Assembly: GCA_963708425.1 (NCBI GenBank)
Contig: OY970206.1
Coordinates: 2,480,001 to 2,544,000, forward strand
DNA length: 64,000 nt
From: JACMNW01 sp963708425
GTDB lineage: Bacteria > Pseudomonadota > Alphaproteobacteria > Rhodobacterales > Rhodobacteraceae
Direction of reading: 5' to 3'
The notes under the pieces were generated by a model, which saw only the letters and a program-made list of their open reading frames with translations, was not told the DNA's origin and did not search any database. The position numbers were made by a program, and so were the translations under genes. Of this stretch, positions 26,388 to 35,760 are shown piece by piece (within the stretch, counting starts at the first letter, position 1; every line of letters starts with the position of its first letter).

Positions 26388-27415
26388 CCCGCCAAATCCG
26401 CCCATTTCAACTGGGTATTCCGCGTCACCGCCCTAGTCAGTTTCATCCCAAGCACCTTGTCAAACTCGAACCCTGCAATCTCGCCTGATCCTGGCCGCCT
26501 TGCCCAAATGTCGGCCTCGGCAATCACGTGGCCTGCGGGCAAGTCGCGGTCGGCGACAACGGATGCGCGGGCAAAGCGGTAGACCGGTTCTTCCGATGCC
26601 GTGCGTTGTTTGGGGTTGTGCAGCGCAGTGTGAATTTCGCGGCTGCGGTCGATCAGGAATCGCAATTCGGCCGGGTCCATCGAATTGATGATGTCGGGTC
26701 CGATGCGGTAACGCGTGTCGGTATAGTGTCGTTCCAGAATGCAGGCCCCAAGGGCGACAGAAGCCAGCGCCATTTCCGGCCCGATGGAATGGTCGGAAAA
26801 GCCGACAATGGCATTTGGGAAGGCGCGGCGCAGGTCAGTAACGCCTTGCAGGCTAACGATTTCAGGCGGTGATGGGTACAGGTTCGTGCATTCCAGCAGC
26901 GCATAGTCCACGCCCGATGCCTCCAGAATGGCCACCGACGCGCGGATTGTTTCAATTGTCTGCATACCGGTCGACATGATCACCGGTTTGCCCTTGCGCG
27001 CGATATGGCGGATCAGCGGCAGGTTGTCCGCCTCGCCCGAGCCGATCTTGTAGGCGGGCACATCAAGGGTTTCCAGAAAATCGGCCGCCGCGCGCGAAAA
27101 CGGCGTTGAAATCCAGATCATCCCCAAGGATTCAGTATAGCGCTTCAACTCCGCCTCATCGGTCAGCGATAGCGCGCAGCGTTCCATCACATGCCAGATC
27201 GACACGTCGGCATTTGGCGGGAAGATCGACTTCGCTTCCTCGGTCATCTCATCTTCAATGATATGGGTCTGGTGCTTGATCATCTCGCAGCCAGCCCCTG
27301 CTGCCAGCCGCACCATGTCCTTGGCCACAGCAAGGCTGCCACCGTGGTTGATGCCAATTTCGGCAATCACCAGCGGCGGCTCATTCGGCCCGATGACGCG
27401 ATTTCCGATTTTCAT
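26384..27415 (-). CDS. neuB: N-acetylneuraminate synthase (NeuB-type)
   Basis: 343 residues from ATG 27415; an in-frame start 15 codons upstream lacks support. The N-terminal TIM barrel has PPLVIAEIGINHGGSLAVAK, then MIKHQTHIIEDEM and KIGSGEADNLPLI, as in NeuB. The C-terminal 60 residues are an antifreeze-like SAF domain (DLPAGHVIAEADIWARRPGS). NeuB condenses ManNAc (or a 6-deoxy relative) with phosphoenolpyruvate to a nine-carbon 2-keto acid. It is the first gene of the operon neuB, rhamnan F, remnant, neuC, GT30 pair. Sequence alone does not separate sialic from legionaminic acid synthases. Confidence 0.91.
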   Translation of the reverse strand: MKIGNRVIGPNEPPLVIAEIGINHGGSLAVAKDMVRLAAGAGCEMIKHQTHIIEDEMTEEAKSIFPPNADVSIWHVMERCALSLTDEAELKRYTESLGMIWISTPFSRAAADFLETLDVPAYKIGSGEADNLPLIRHIARKGKPVIMSTGMQTIETIRASVAILEASGVDYALLECTNLYPSPPEIVSLQGVTDLRRAFPNAIVGFSDHSIGPEMALASVALGACILERHYTDTRYRIGPDIINSMDPAELRFLIDRSREIHTALHNPKQRTASEEPVYRFARASVVADRDLPAGHVIAEADIWARRPGSGEIAGFEFDKVLGMKLTRAVTRNTQLKWADLAG

Positions 27416-27487
27416 GGCCTGAACCCCGCCTGCAATTCCTCCGTGTTGCTGGCTTTGCAACGCGCGGATGTCAAGGGTGGTGCGGTT

Positions 27488-28555
27488 TTACGCGCCCCAT
27501 GTCCGCTGCAAAACGCCGAACCAGTTCTCGTGGGCCAGTTTGCGCATCAGCGCCTCGCCATAGCCATGGTCGCGCATGGCTTGCAGCAGGGCGGGCAGGC
27601 CGGCCACGTCTTTGATGCCGTTGGGCACCGTGGCACCATCAAAATCCGACCCCAGGCCAACATGGTCTTCGCCAAGGTGTGCGATCAGATGGTCCAGATG
27701 CCGCAGCACCGGCTCCCAGGTCATGTCGGGCGATTTGCGACCATCGGGGCGCAGAAAGACGGTGGCGAAGTTCAGCCCCACCATGCCGCGGCTTTCCTTG
27801 ATCATGGCAAGCTGCCGGTCAGTCAGATTGCGGGTCGACGGGGTGACGACATGAGCATTGGAATGGGTGGCAACCAGCGGCGCATCCGACAGCTTGGCCA
27901 CGTCATTGAACCCGGCTTCGTTCAGATGCGACAGATCCAGCATAATGCGCAGTTCATTGCAGGCGCGCACCAAGTTTCTGCCCGCATCGGTCAAACCCGG
28001 CCCGGTATCGGGGTCACCCGGAAACCGGAACGGCACGCCGTTGCCAAAGGCTGTTGGTCTGCTCCATACCGGGCCAATCGAGCGCAGACCCATGCCGTGA
28101 TACAGATAAAGCGCATCAAGATCGGGGTCTATCGGCTCGGCCCCTTCCATATGCATGATGCCGGAAATGATGCCTCTCTCCAGACAGTCGCGCAGTTCGG
28201 CAACGGTGGTACACACCTTGAACGCACCACCACTGGCGCGTTCCATCCACAGCAGATGCCCCGCCATTGCGTTGGCAACGGGTTGCGCCTTCCGGTGATC
28301 AATCAGGTCCGGCAGCGGCAGGTCATAGGGCGGGTTGTCCATCACCAGATCATAGTCAGGCACGTCTTGGTCCTTGGGCGAGGGGATGTAGATCGCGAAA
28401 AACCCACCCGCAAAGCCACCAGCCTTCATGCGCGGCAAGTCAAGATGGCCCTTGCCCTCGCCAGTCATCCACATGGTTTGCCGGTTGGCCGGGTTGTTCA
28501 CAAGCCGCAGCAGAAAATCGTTATGGCCATCGAAAACGGGCAGGGTGGCGGTCAT
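27488..28555 (-). CDS. membrane dipeptidase (peptidase M19)
   Basis: 355 residues. The N-terminal VFDGHNDFLLRLV holds the HxD metal motif of M19 dipeptidases, GIMHMEGAEPIDPD the bridging Glu, and LVATHSNAHVVTPSTRNLTD the histidines that bind the second metal. These zinc enzymes hydrolyse dipeptides, some with D-residues. The gene follows the dipeptide ABC transporter genes on the same strand after 81 bases, so imported dipeptides are its likely substrate. No secretion signal is seen, consistent with a cytoplasmic role. The neuB operon starts 72 bases beyond it. Confidence 0.9.
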   Translation of the reverse strand: MTATLPVFDGHNDFLLRLVNNPANRQTMWMTGEGKGHLDLPRMKAGGFAGGFFAIYIPSPKDQDVPDYDLVMDNPPYDLPLPDLIDHRKAQPVANAMAGHLLWMERASGGAFKVCTTVAELRDCLERGIISGIMHMEGAEPIDPDLDALYLYHGMGLRSIGPVWSRPTAFGNGVPFRFPGDPDTGPGLTDAGRNLVRACNELRIMLDLSHLNEAGFNDVAKLSDAPLVATHSNAHVVTPSTRNLTDRQLAMIKESRGMVGLNFATVFLRPDGRKSPDMTWEPVLRHLDHLIAHLGEDHVGLGSDFDGATVPNGIKDVAGLPALLQAMRDHGYGEALMRKLAHENWFGVLQRTWGA

Positions 28556-28636
28556 GGGACGTATCCAAATTCAGGTTTGATCATTGCGAAAAGACTGAGG
28601 CGGTTCTCAGCCAAAATCTGCCCAACAGCAACCGCT

Positions 28637-29389
28637 TTATCGACGATACCCTTCCGATGCGGTCAGCAATTCGCGTGTGTAGGTCTGCCCGGCCTGACGC
28701 GCTTGCAACCCGGCGCGGGTCAGCTCTTCCACCGCCAGACCGTGTTGCATCACCAGCAGGCGTTCGCACATATGCGCCACCACCGCCAGATCGTGGCTGA
28801 CAAGGATATAGGTCAAGCCACGCTCGCCGCGCAGCCGGTCCAGCAGGTTCAAAACCTCGGCCTGGATCGAGGCATCAAGTGCCGACGTCGGCTCATCCAG
28901 CAGCAGCACTTTCGGCTCCAGGATCAGCGCGCGGGCAATCGCCACGCGTTGCCGCTGCCCGCCCGACAATTGGTGCGGATAGCGAAAGCGAAAGCCCTTG
29001 CCCAAACCCACGTCTTCCAGCGCCTTTTCAATGCGCGCTTCGCCATCGTCAAAGCCGTGGATCGCCAGCGGTTCAGATAGCACCCGGTCAATGGTGTGGC
29101 GTGGGTGCAGGCTGGCATAGGGGTCTTGAAATACCATCTGCACATTGCGGTAGAACGCGGCATTGCGCGGGCTGGCCAGCGGCTCGCCGCCAAAGCTGAT
29201 GCGACCCGCCGTCACGGGCGCAAGGCCACACAGCGCCCGCAGCACAGTCGATTTGCCCGACCCGCTTTCGCCGACAATGCCGTAGCTTTCGCCTTCATTC
29301 ACCTGCAAGGACACGCCGCGCACAGCATAGACGTGGTTGCCGACCGAGCCAAAGGTCACCACCAGATTTTCAATCGCAATCAATGCCAT
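28637..29389 (-). CDS. dipeptide/oligopeptide ABC transporter ATPase, DppF type
   Basis: 250 residues from ATG 29389, which overlaps the stop of the preceding ATPase (TGATG). Walker A is GIVGESGSGKSTVLRAL (near 40-56), the signature SGGQRQRVAIARAL and Walker B VLLLDEPTSALDAS. Order and family match DppF/OppF, the second ATPase of dipeptide importers. The usual length is about 320 residues; here the C-terminal oligopeptide-binding tail with its iron-sulfur cysteines is short or missing. It works with the DppD-type ATPase next to it. Confidence 0.9.
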   Translation of the reverse strand: MALIAIENLVVTFGSVGNHVYAVRGVSLQVNEGESYGIVGESGSGKSTVLRALCGLAPVTAGRISFGGEPLASPRNAAFYRNVQMVFQDPYASLHPRHTIDRVLSEPLAIHGFDDGEARIEKALEDVGLGKGFRFRYPHQLSGGQRQRVAIARALILEPKVLLLDEPTSALDASIQAEVLNLLDRLRGERGLTYILVSHDLAVVAHMCERLLVMQHGLAVEELTRAGLQARQAGQTYTRELLTASEGYRR

Positions 29390-30216
29390 CAGCGTGCCCA
29401 TTCCGCGTCGCGTTGCAGGGTGGGCAGCGGCCGGATGCCGCCTTCGATCTTGGGCAGGCATTTGAACAGCCCTTGCGTATAGGGATGCTTTGCCTGCGCC
29501 AGTTCCGATGCCTTCAGTTCTTCCACCACGCGGCCCGCATACATCACCAACACCCGGTCGCAGAAACTGCTGACCAGCCGCAAATCATGGCTGATAAAGA
29601 TCAAACCCATGCCACGATCCGTTACCAATCGGTCCAGAATGCGCAAAACCTCGATCTGCACCGTCACATCCAAAGCCGAGGTCGGCTCGTCCGCGATCAG
29701 CAAATCGGGTTCGGTAATCAGCATCATCGCGATCATCGCGCGCTGGCCCATGCCACCCGACAGTTCGTGTGGATAAGCTTTGAATACCCGCGCAGGATCG
29801 CGAATTTGCACCGCTTCCAGCATCGCCATGGCCCGATCCCGCGCTTCGGCCCTGCCCGATGTGCGCAGCGCCGCTTCGATCAACTGCCGCCCAATTGTCA
29901 TTACCGGGTTCAGCGAAAATTTGGGATCTTGCATGATCATCGACATACGAATGCCGCGCAGGCTGCGCCATTTCGCCGGGCTGGCCCCGCGCAGATCAAT
30001 GCCGTCAAACTCCAGCGTCTTGGCCGTTGCCACACCGGGGGCGGGGGTCAGCCCCAAAATCGCCCGCCCGGTCTGCGATTTGCCAGACCCGCTTTCGCCG
30101 ACAATGCCCAGCCGTTCCCGGCCCAGCGAAAACGACACCCCACGCACCACTTCCGATGGCCCTTGCCGGGTGGGAAAAGTAATCCGCAGATCATCAACCG
30201 TCAGCAGATTCGTCAT
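29389..30216 (-). CDS. dipeptide/oligopeptide ABC transporter ATPase, DppD type
   Basis: 275 residues. Walker A is GIVGESGSGKSQTGRAILGL (near 36-55), the signature is SGGMGQRAMIAMML and Walker B LLIADEPTSALDVT. It has the early LRGIRMSMIMQDPKFSLNPV region typical of DppD/OppD. The start overlaps the DppC-type stop by four bases. It is the first ATPase of the dipeptide importer. The C-terminal tail (VEELKASELAQAKHPYTQGL) is the family's usual ending. Confidence 0.91.
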   Translation of the reverse strand: MTNLLTVDDLRITFPTRQGPSEVVRGVSFSLGRERLGIVGESGSGKSQTGRAILGLTPAPGVATAKTLEFDGIDLRGASPAKWRSLRGIRMSMIMQDPKFSLNPVMTIGRQLIEAALRTSGRAEARDRAMAMLEAVQIRDPARVFKAYPHELSGGMGQRAMIAMMLITEPDLLIADEPTSALDVTVQIEVLRILDRLVTDRGMGLIFISHDLRLVSSFCDRVLVMYAGRVVEELKASELAQAKHPYTQGLFKCLPKIEGGIRPLPTLQRDAEWAR

Positions 30217-31130
30217 TTGCGCGCCTTCGGATCAAGCACATCGCGCAGCCCGTCGCCCAGCAGGTTGAACCCCAGCGCCACGATGAAAATCGCCAGCCCC
30301 GGCATGGTGGCAACCCACCATTGATCAATGATGAACCGCCGCCCACCGGCAATCATCGCTCCCCATTCGGGCTGCGGCGGCTGCGCGCCAAGGCCCAGAA
30401 AGCCAAGCCCGGCGGCAATCAAAATGATGCCCGCCATATCCAGCGTCACCCGCACGATGGCTGATGACAGGCACAGCGGCGTGATGTGCCCCCACAAAAT
30501 CCGCAGCGATGACGCGCCCTGCAGCCGTGCCGCATTGATGAAATCGGTTTCGCGAATGGTCAGGGTTTCCGCCCGCGCCAATCGCGCATAGGGCGGCCAT
30601 GCGGTAATGGCGATGGCGATAATGGCGTTTTCGATCCCCGGTCCAAGCGCCGACGCAAACGCCAGTGCCAAGATCAGTCGCGGGAAGGCCATGAAGATAT
30701 CGGTGATCCGCATCAACAGCACATCAACCCAGCCACCAAAATACCCCGCCGCCGTGCCAACGGCCAAACCAATCGGCGTAGCAATCACTGCCACAAGCAA
30801 AACCACCAGCAGCGTCAATCGCGACCCATACAGAACGCGGGACAGAATATCTCGCGACAGATCATCGGTGCCCATCGGGTGCAACCATGATGGCGGCTCC
30901 AGCCGGTCGCCACGCAAACCGCCAATGCCTTCCAGCGGGTCATACGGTGCCAGCACCGGCGCGAAAATCGCCAGCAATGCCAGAATGATAACGATCCACA
31001 GCCCCACCATTGCCAGCCGGTTCGCCTTCAGCGCCAGCCAGACGCGGTAACTTTGGCCCCAACGTGCCTGGCCCCGCGATGCGGGCGTATCGGAAAGCAG
31101 CCATTCGCGCCGGGTTTGCAAGCCACTCAT
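30213..31130 (-). CDS. dipeptide ABC transporter permease, DppC type
   Basis: 305 residues with about six membrane helices. It contains the N-terminal extension typical of DppC (WLALKANRLAMVGLWIVIIL), the DYDPLEGI-like APYDPLEGIGGLRGDRLEPP and the EAA-type loop (ARAETLTIRETDFINAARLQ). The overlaps with its neighbours on both sides (four bases each) show one coupled operon. It forms the channel with the DppB-type permease. Substrate specificity comes from the binding protein. Confidence 0.91.
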   Translation of the reverse strand: MSGLQTRREWLLSDTPASRGQARWGQSYRVWLALKANRLAMVGLWIVIILALLAIFAPVLAPYDPLEGIGGLRGDRLEPPSWLHPMGTDDLSRDILSRVLYGSRLTLLVVLLVAVIATPIGLAVGTAAGYFGGWVDVLLMRITDIFMAFPRLILALAFASALGPGIENAIIAIAITAWPPYARLARAETLTIRETDFINAARLQGASSLRILWGHITPLCLSSAIVRVTLDMAGIILIAAGLGFLGLGAQPPQPEWGAMIAGGRRFIIDQWWVATMPGLAIFIVALGFNLLGDGLRDVLDPKARK

Positions 31131-32203
31131 GATTTGCCCCCCCTGCGGCGCACACGCGGATCAAGCACGTTATACAGCAGATCGGAAAACAGGTTCAGCC
31201 CCACGAAGATCGCCCCAATCACCAAAGTGCCGCCTAAAACCGCATTCATATCTGCCACTTGCAAGCTATTGGTCAGATACAACCCCAATCCCGGCCATGC
31301 GAAAACGGTTTCGGTCAATACTGACCCTTCCAGCAAGCCGCCGTAGGAAAACGCAATCACCGTCACCAGCGGCACCGCCGCATTGCGTAGCGCATGCACC
31401 CAGATAATCCGCCATTCCGGCACACCTTTGACGCGGGCGGTGATCACATATTCCTGCGCCAATTCGGTCAGCATGAAGCTGCGGGTCATCCTGCTGATGT
31501 AGGCCATTGCGTTATAGCCCAGCAGCGATGCCGGCAGGATAATGTGGGAAAACGCATTGCGAAACGCCTCCCACTGGCCCTGCAAGGCACTATCGACCAG
31601 CAACATCCCGGTGCCGGGCGAAATAGAATATTCATAAGCAATATCAATGCGTCCCGGTCCGGAAATCCAGTCCAGCTTGGCATAAAACACCAACAGACCC
31701 AGCAGACCCAGCCAGAAGATTGGCGCGGAATAGCCGATCAGGCCAATGATGCGCACGAATTGGTCAATCGGCTTGCCAGCCTTTACGGCGGAAATGATGC
31801 CCAGTGGCACACCGAATACCGTGCCGATGATGATGGCCAGCGTCGCCAGTTCCAGCGTCGCAGGGAAGGCGCGCCTGATGTCATCCATCACGAATTTCTT
31901 GGTCAGAAAGGATTTGCCGAAATCGCCCGACAGCACTTTCTGAACGTAAATCCAGAATTGTTCATACAAGGGCCGATCAAGCCCCATTTCTATGAACATC
32001 TTGTCATAAGTCGATTTGCTGGCGCGGTCGCCCACCACGGCCAAAACCGGGTCAACCGCGATGACATGGCTGATCAGGAACGTGACCAGCAATAGGCCCA
32101 GCATGGTGACGGCAACCGTCAGCAGCAGCTTGACGGTTTTCCACAGAAAGGCCGGAAGGGCGCTTGCGCGCCCCTCCGTTTGTGCGGGCGAGGTTGTCGC
32201 CAT
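31127..32203 (-). CDS. dipeptide ABC transporter permease, DppB type
   Basis: 358 residues, starting directly after the stop of the binding-protein gene (TAAATG). Features of the DppB family: GDFGKSFLTKKFVMDDIRRA, IGYSAPIFWLGLLGLLVF, and the EAA loop YVITARVKGVPEWRIIWVHA with LRNAAVPLVTVIAFSYGGLL. Five to six membrane helices. It is longer than E. coli DppB because of extra residues near 190-230. It pairs with the DppC-type permease. Confidence 0.91.
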   Translation of the reverse strand: MATTSPAQTEGRASALPAFLWKTVKLLLTVAVTMLGLLLVTFLISHVIAVDPVLAVVGDRASKSTYDKMFIEMGLDRPLYEQFWIYVQKVLSGDFGKSFLTKKFVMDDIRRAFPATLELATLAIIIGTVFGVPLGIISAVKAGKPIDQFVRIIGLIGYSAPIFWLGLLGLLVFYAKLDWISGPGRIDIAYEYSISPGTGMLLVDSALQGQWEAFRNAFSHIILPASLLGYNAMAYISRMTRSFMLTELAQEYVITARVKGVPEWRIIWVHALRNAAVPLVTVIAFSYGGLLEGSVLTETVFAWPGLGLYLTNSLQVADMNAVLGGTLVIGAIFVGLNLFSDLLYNVLDPRVRRRGGKS

Positions 32204-33796
32204 TTACTTCGTTACACCCCGGAACGAGTTGTCGTTGAACGACGGCCCGATGATGTAGCCCTTCACGTTGGACCGCAGTGCGGCCACTTCGGTTTCCTGG
32301 AACATGATCACGAAGGGCGAGGTTTTCTGATGCTCTTCCTGCAGTTCGCGGTACATAGCGGCGCGCTTTTCGCCATCTGTTTCCAGCACGGCAGCATCTG
32401 CCTTGGCGGTCATTTCCGGAATGTCCCATGCCACGCGCCATGCCAGTGGCTTGGCAGCAGGCTCATCGCCATTGTCCGGGTTGCGCGCAAAGGTCGCGTT
32501 GGTGTGCGGGTCTTGGTAATCCGGGCCCCAGTTGCCGATATAGATGTCATGCGTACGCGCACGGTATTTTTCCAGCGTCTGGCCACCATCGCCGGGGATG
32601 ATCTCCAGCTGGATGCCAGCAAGCGCCATCGTTTGCTGCACAGCCTGCGCAATCGCCGTCACGTCCGGCGTGTTGCGGGTATCCATCGTCACTGTAAAGC
32701 CATCCGGCAGTCCGGCAGCCGCCAGCAGTTCCTTGGCCTTTTCAACATTCAGGCTGTAGGGGTTGCTGTCCAACTCGCCCAAGAAGCCTTTGGGCAGGAA
32801 GGTCTGGTGCACATCCAGCTTGCCCTTGCCGATAGTGTCGACAATGGCTTGATAATCAACCAGATATTTCATCGCTTCACGCACTTCGGGCTTGGCCAGA
32901 AATTCATTCTTCTGATTCAGCGCCAGATAGAAGATGGTGCCTTTGACGCCTGAATCGATCACCACATCCGGGTTGGTCGAAAGCGCCTCAATCTCTTCCG
33001 GCAGCAGGTCACGCGCCACGTCGATATCGCCTTTTTCCAACAGCAGACGCTGCGTCGCGGCTTCGGGAATATGGCGATAGATCGCGCGGGACATCGCAGG
33101 CTTGTCGCCCGAATACATATCGTTGCGTTCCAGCACGACGGATTCGTTGGCGCGCCATTCGCGGATCACGAACGCGCCCGAACCGGCATAGTTGGTCTTC
33201 AGCCAGTTATAACCCAGATCGCCATCCACTTCGTTGGCCATCACCAGATCTTTGTCGACGACCGACGCCACTGTTGCCGTCAGGCAGTACAAAAGGAACG
33301 TCGGCGCATAGGCTTGATCCATGGTGAAATCAAAGCTGTAATCGCCGGTCTGCTTGACCATGGCATCAACGTTGTCGGCCGTCAGGCCAAATTGGCCCAG
33401 AATGAACGCTGGTGATTTATCCAGCTTAACGGCGCGGACAAGCGAAAACACCACGTCATCCGCCATCAGATCGTTGCCCGAGGCAAACTTTTTGCCTTGC
33501 TTCACAGTGAACGACATTGTCTTGCCATCCTCAGACATCGTCCAGGTGTCTGCAACCACGCCATGAATTTTCGACACGTCGGCAAGGTCGTAGCCGATGA
33601 TCGCTTCATAGCTGTTACCGATGATTTCGGAGGCCGAAAACTCGAACACTTCTGCCGGATCAAGGCTGATCATATCGTCCAGCGTCCAGGCTTGGATGAA
33701 GGTATCAGCAGGGGTTTCCGCCCAGACCGGGCTTGCTATCGATAGTGAAAATGCGGCTATTGCCGCCGTCGCCAAAAGGCGCGCTCGGATAAACAT
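32204..33796 (-). CDS. dipeptide ABC transporter substrate-binding protein, DppA type
   Basis: 530 residues from ATG 33796 behind GGGAG. A Sec signal peptide is clear (MFIRARLLATAAIAAFSLSI, cut near VWA-ET). The mature protein has the type II family 5 solute-binding layout: MISLDPAEVFEFSASEIIGN, ADDVVFSLVRA, then LNQKNEFLAKPEVREAMKYL. It captures peptides in the periplasm for the downstream permeases and ATPases. First gene of the operon ending with the M19 dipeptidase. The 229 bases between it and the divergent transglycosylase gene must hold both promoters; no clear box was recognised. Confidence 0.92.
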   Translation of the reverse strand: MFIRARLLATAAIAAFSLSIASPVWAETPADTFIQAWTLDDMISLDPAEVFEFSASEIIGNSYEAIIGYDLADVSKIHGVVADTWTMSEDGKTMSFTVKQGKKFASGNDLMADDVVFSLVRAVKLDKSPAFILGQFGLTADNVDAMVKQTGDYSFDFTMDQAYAPTFLLYCLTATVASVVDKDLVMANEVDGDLGYNWLKTNYAGSGAFVIREWRANESVVLERNDMYSGDKPAMSRAIYRHIPEAATQRLLLEKGDIDVARDLLPEEIEALSTNPDVVIDSGVKGTIFYLALNQKNEFLAKPEVREAMKYLVDYQAIVDTIGKGKLDVHQTFLPKGFLGELDSNPYSLNVEKAKELLAAAGLPDGFTVTMDTRNTPDVTAIAQAVQQTMALAGIQLEIIPGDGGQTLEKYRARTHDIYIGNWGPDYQDPHTNATFARNPDNGDEPAAKPLAWRVAWDIPEMTAKADAAVLETDGEKRAAMYRELQEEHQKTSPFVIMFQETEVAALRSNVKGYIIGPSFNDNSFRGVTK

Positions 33797-34025
33797 ACTC
33801 AACTCCCATGTTTGAAACGTTTTTTCATCTGCAGTTGTCGGACATTGCCGCCCTGTGGCCAAGTTAGCGCCGCCGTGCGGGGCAGAGTCAAGGCTTTCTC
33901 GCGTGACCCGATGTGCCCTTCGAACCCCCGAAGGCCAGGCACAGTCGCAGATTGTCGCCAGTGCTTTTCTGTGCGTCCGCAATCAGATAGACTGCGTGCA
34001 AAGCAGCAACAAACGGGCGGGCAAA

Positions 34026-35273
34026 ATGCAGGCAACACGGCGGGCGGTTGGTTTTGGCCTATTGGCAGCGGCGCTGTCAGCATGCGGCGGCGGCACAGGT
34101 GCGGTTTTGGGTGGCGCGACCAGATCGCCCGAACCCGCGATGCGGCCCGTGCCCAACGCCGGGTTTGACAGTTGGGTTGCAGGTTTCCGCGCCCGCGCGC
34201 AATCCGCAGGCATTGCGCAACCAACGCTGGACGCCGCCTTCCGAAACGCCGGTTTCCTGCCCGGCGTGATCGAAAAAGATCGCAACCAGACGGAGTTTTC
34301 CCGAACTCTACAAGACTACCTCGCCATCGCCGCCTCTGACGAACGCATATCGAAAGGCAAAGCCGCCCTGCAACGCAACGCCACCGTCCTGTCGGCGATC
34401 GAGGCGAAATACGGCGTCGAATCCCACGTCGTCACCGCCGTCTGGGGGCTGGAAAGCTTTTACGGTGAACGCCGAGGTGCGGTGCCAGTCGTTTCAGCAC
34501 TCGCCACCCTCGCATATGAAGGCCGTCGCGGCGCGTTTTTCGAGCAACAACTGCTCGCCGCGCTTCGGATCATCCAGAATGGCGATGTCTCCGCCACTGG
34601 CATGACCGGCAGCTGGGCCGGGGCCATGGGTCACACGCAGTTCATCCCCACCTCCTACCTCGAATATGCTGTCGATTTTCGCGGTGACGGCCGTCGCGAC
34701 ATATGGGCGGACGACCCGACCGATGCCCTCGCCTCAACCGCATCATACCTCGCCCGCTCCGGCTGGACACGCGGCCAACCCTGGGGCGTCGAGGTATCAT
34801 TACCTGCCGGTTTCAACACTGGGCAAACCGGCCGCGGCACCACCCGCAGCCCGTCCGACTGGGCAGCGCAAGGCGTGCGCAGTATCAACGGCAGCACCGT
34901 GCCAAACCACGGCGCTGCCTCGATCTTGCTGCCCGCCGGGGCATCCGGCCCCGCCTTCATGGTGTTTCGCAACTTCACCGTGATCACCCGCTACAACAAC
35001 GCCGAAAGCTATGTCATTGGCGTTGGCCATCTGTCCGACCGCTTGATCGGCGGCGCGCCCGTGCAAGGAAACTTCCCCCCCGATGCCAACGGCATGACGA
35101 TCGCCAACCGCCAAGACCTGCAACGCCGCCTGACCGCCGCCGGCTTTGATACCGAAGGCACCGACGGCGTAATCGGCCCCAAAACCCGCACCGCCATCAG
35201 CGCCTACCAACGCCAGCAGGGCTTGGCCGTAACTGGCGAGCCGTCGCTGGAACTGCTGAAGACATTGCGCTGA
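34026..35273 (+). CDS. lytic murein transglycosylase lipoprotein (MltB/SLT_2 type) with peptidoglycan-binding domain
   Basis: 415 residues from ATG 34026; the longer reading frame upstream is not needed. Lipobox LSAC with Cys20 marks a lipoprotein. The transglycosylase domain (about 45-330) includes VVTAVWGLESFYGERRGAVP, with the catalytic Glu in the GLESFYG motif, and MGHTQFIPTSYLEYAVDFRG. A peptidoglycan-binding domain closes the protein (DLQRRLTAAGFDTEGTDGVI). It cleaves the glycan strands of murein to 1,6-anhydro ends at the outer-membrane inner face. Confidence 0.92.
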   Translation: MQATRRAVGFGLLAAALSACGGGTGAVLGGATRSPEPAMRPVPNAGFDSWVAGFRARAQSAGIAQPTLDAAFRNAGFLPGVIEKDRNQTEFSRTLQDYLAIAASDERISKGKAALQRNATVLSAIEAKYGVESHVVTAVWGLESFYGERRGAVPVVSALATLAYEGRRGAFFEQQLLAALRIIQNGDVSATGMTGSWAGAMGHTQFIPTSYLEYAVDFRGDGRRDIWADDPTDALASTASYLARSGWTRGQPWGVEVSLPAGFNTGQTGRGTTRSPSDWAAQGVRSINGSTVPNHGAASILLPAGASGPAFMVFRNFTVITRYNNAESYVIGVGHLSDRLIGGAPVQGNFPPDANGMTIANRQDLQRRLTAAGFDTEGTDGVIGPKTRTAISAYQRQQGLAVTGEPSLELLKTLR

Positions 35274-35319
35274 AACCGCGTGCAGATTCTGCGGCAGGAT
35301 TAAAACTTGCGATGAATCA

Positions 35320-35394
35320 TGGTGCTGTGAGAGAGGATTGAACTCTCGACCTCACCCTTACCAAGGGTGTGCTCTACCACTGAGCTACCACAGC
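35320..35394 (-). tRNA. tRNA-Thr (GGT)
   Basis: Read on the minus strand: acceptor GCTGTGG pairs with TCACAGC (one G-T pair). The anticodon stem CACCC/GGGTG encloses the loop TTGGTAA, so the anticodon is GGT. The T-arm is GAGAG-TTCAATC-CTCTC. The discriminator A is followed by an encoded CCA (bases 35322-35320). Lies between the transglycosylase and murA run. Confidence 0.95.
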
Positions 35395-35522
35395 GCCGGG
35401 GCTTGCCAAGGCGTTGGCCCTTGCAGCGTGGCGGCTGATTAGACGCTATCTGGCGGCCTTGCAAGTGCTAACTCGCCCGCGCAATCTGGACCCCGCCGAT
35501 GCGTTGCGCTATGGACAAGGCG

Positions 35523-35747
35523 ATGAGCAAACCGGTTCAAACCAACAGCCCGCAAAGCCCCGCCGAGCCAACGCCGATGAAGCGTGGCCAATCGGCGCAG
35601 GCACAGCGTGACAAACGGTCAAAAGAGGCGCTGAAGGCCAATATGGCGCGGCGCAAGGCGCAGGTTCGGGCCAGAAGCGCTCCGGAAGAACATGGCGATC
35701 AAGATACAACGACAGCCATCTCCGAGAATGGCCAAGAAACAGAATGA
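35523..35747 (+). CDS. small basic protein of unknown function upstream of murA
   Basis: 74 residues starting at ATG 35523. The sequence is rich in Lys, Arg, Gln and Ala, with KRGQSAQAQRDKRSKEALKA then NMARRKAQVRARS, and no membrane helix or known motif; likely a helical, nucleic-acid-like basic stretch. It ends 13 bases before murA and is probably co-transcribed with it. I do not recognise the family; an in-frame ATG at 35499 would add eight residues. Confidence 0.6.
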   Translation: MSKPVQTNSPQSPAEPTPMKRGQSAQAQRDKRSKEALKANMARRKAQVRARSAPEEHGDQDTTTAISENGQETE

Positions 35748-35760
35748 GTAGGGCAGTCAG

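Noticed and set aside
27191..29080. Long open frame on the plus strand (629 codons) opposite the dipeptidase and DppF genes
   Set aside because: Shadow of real minus-strand genes; basic, histidine- and glutamine-rich composition with no family pattern.
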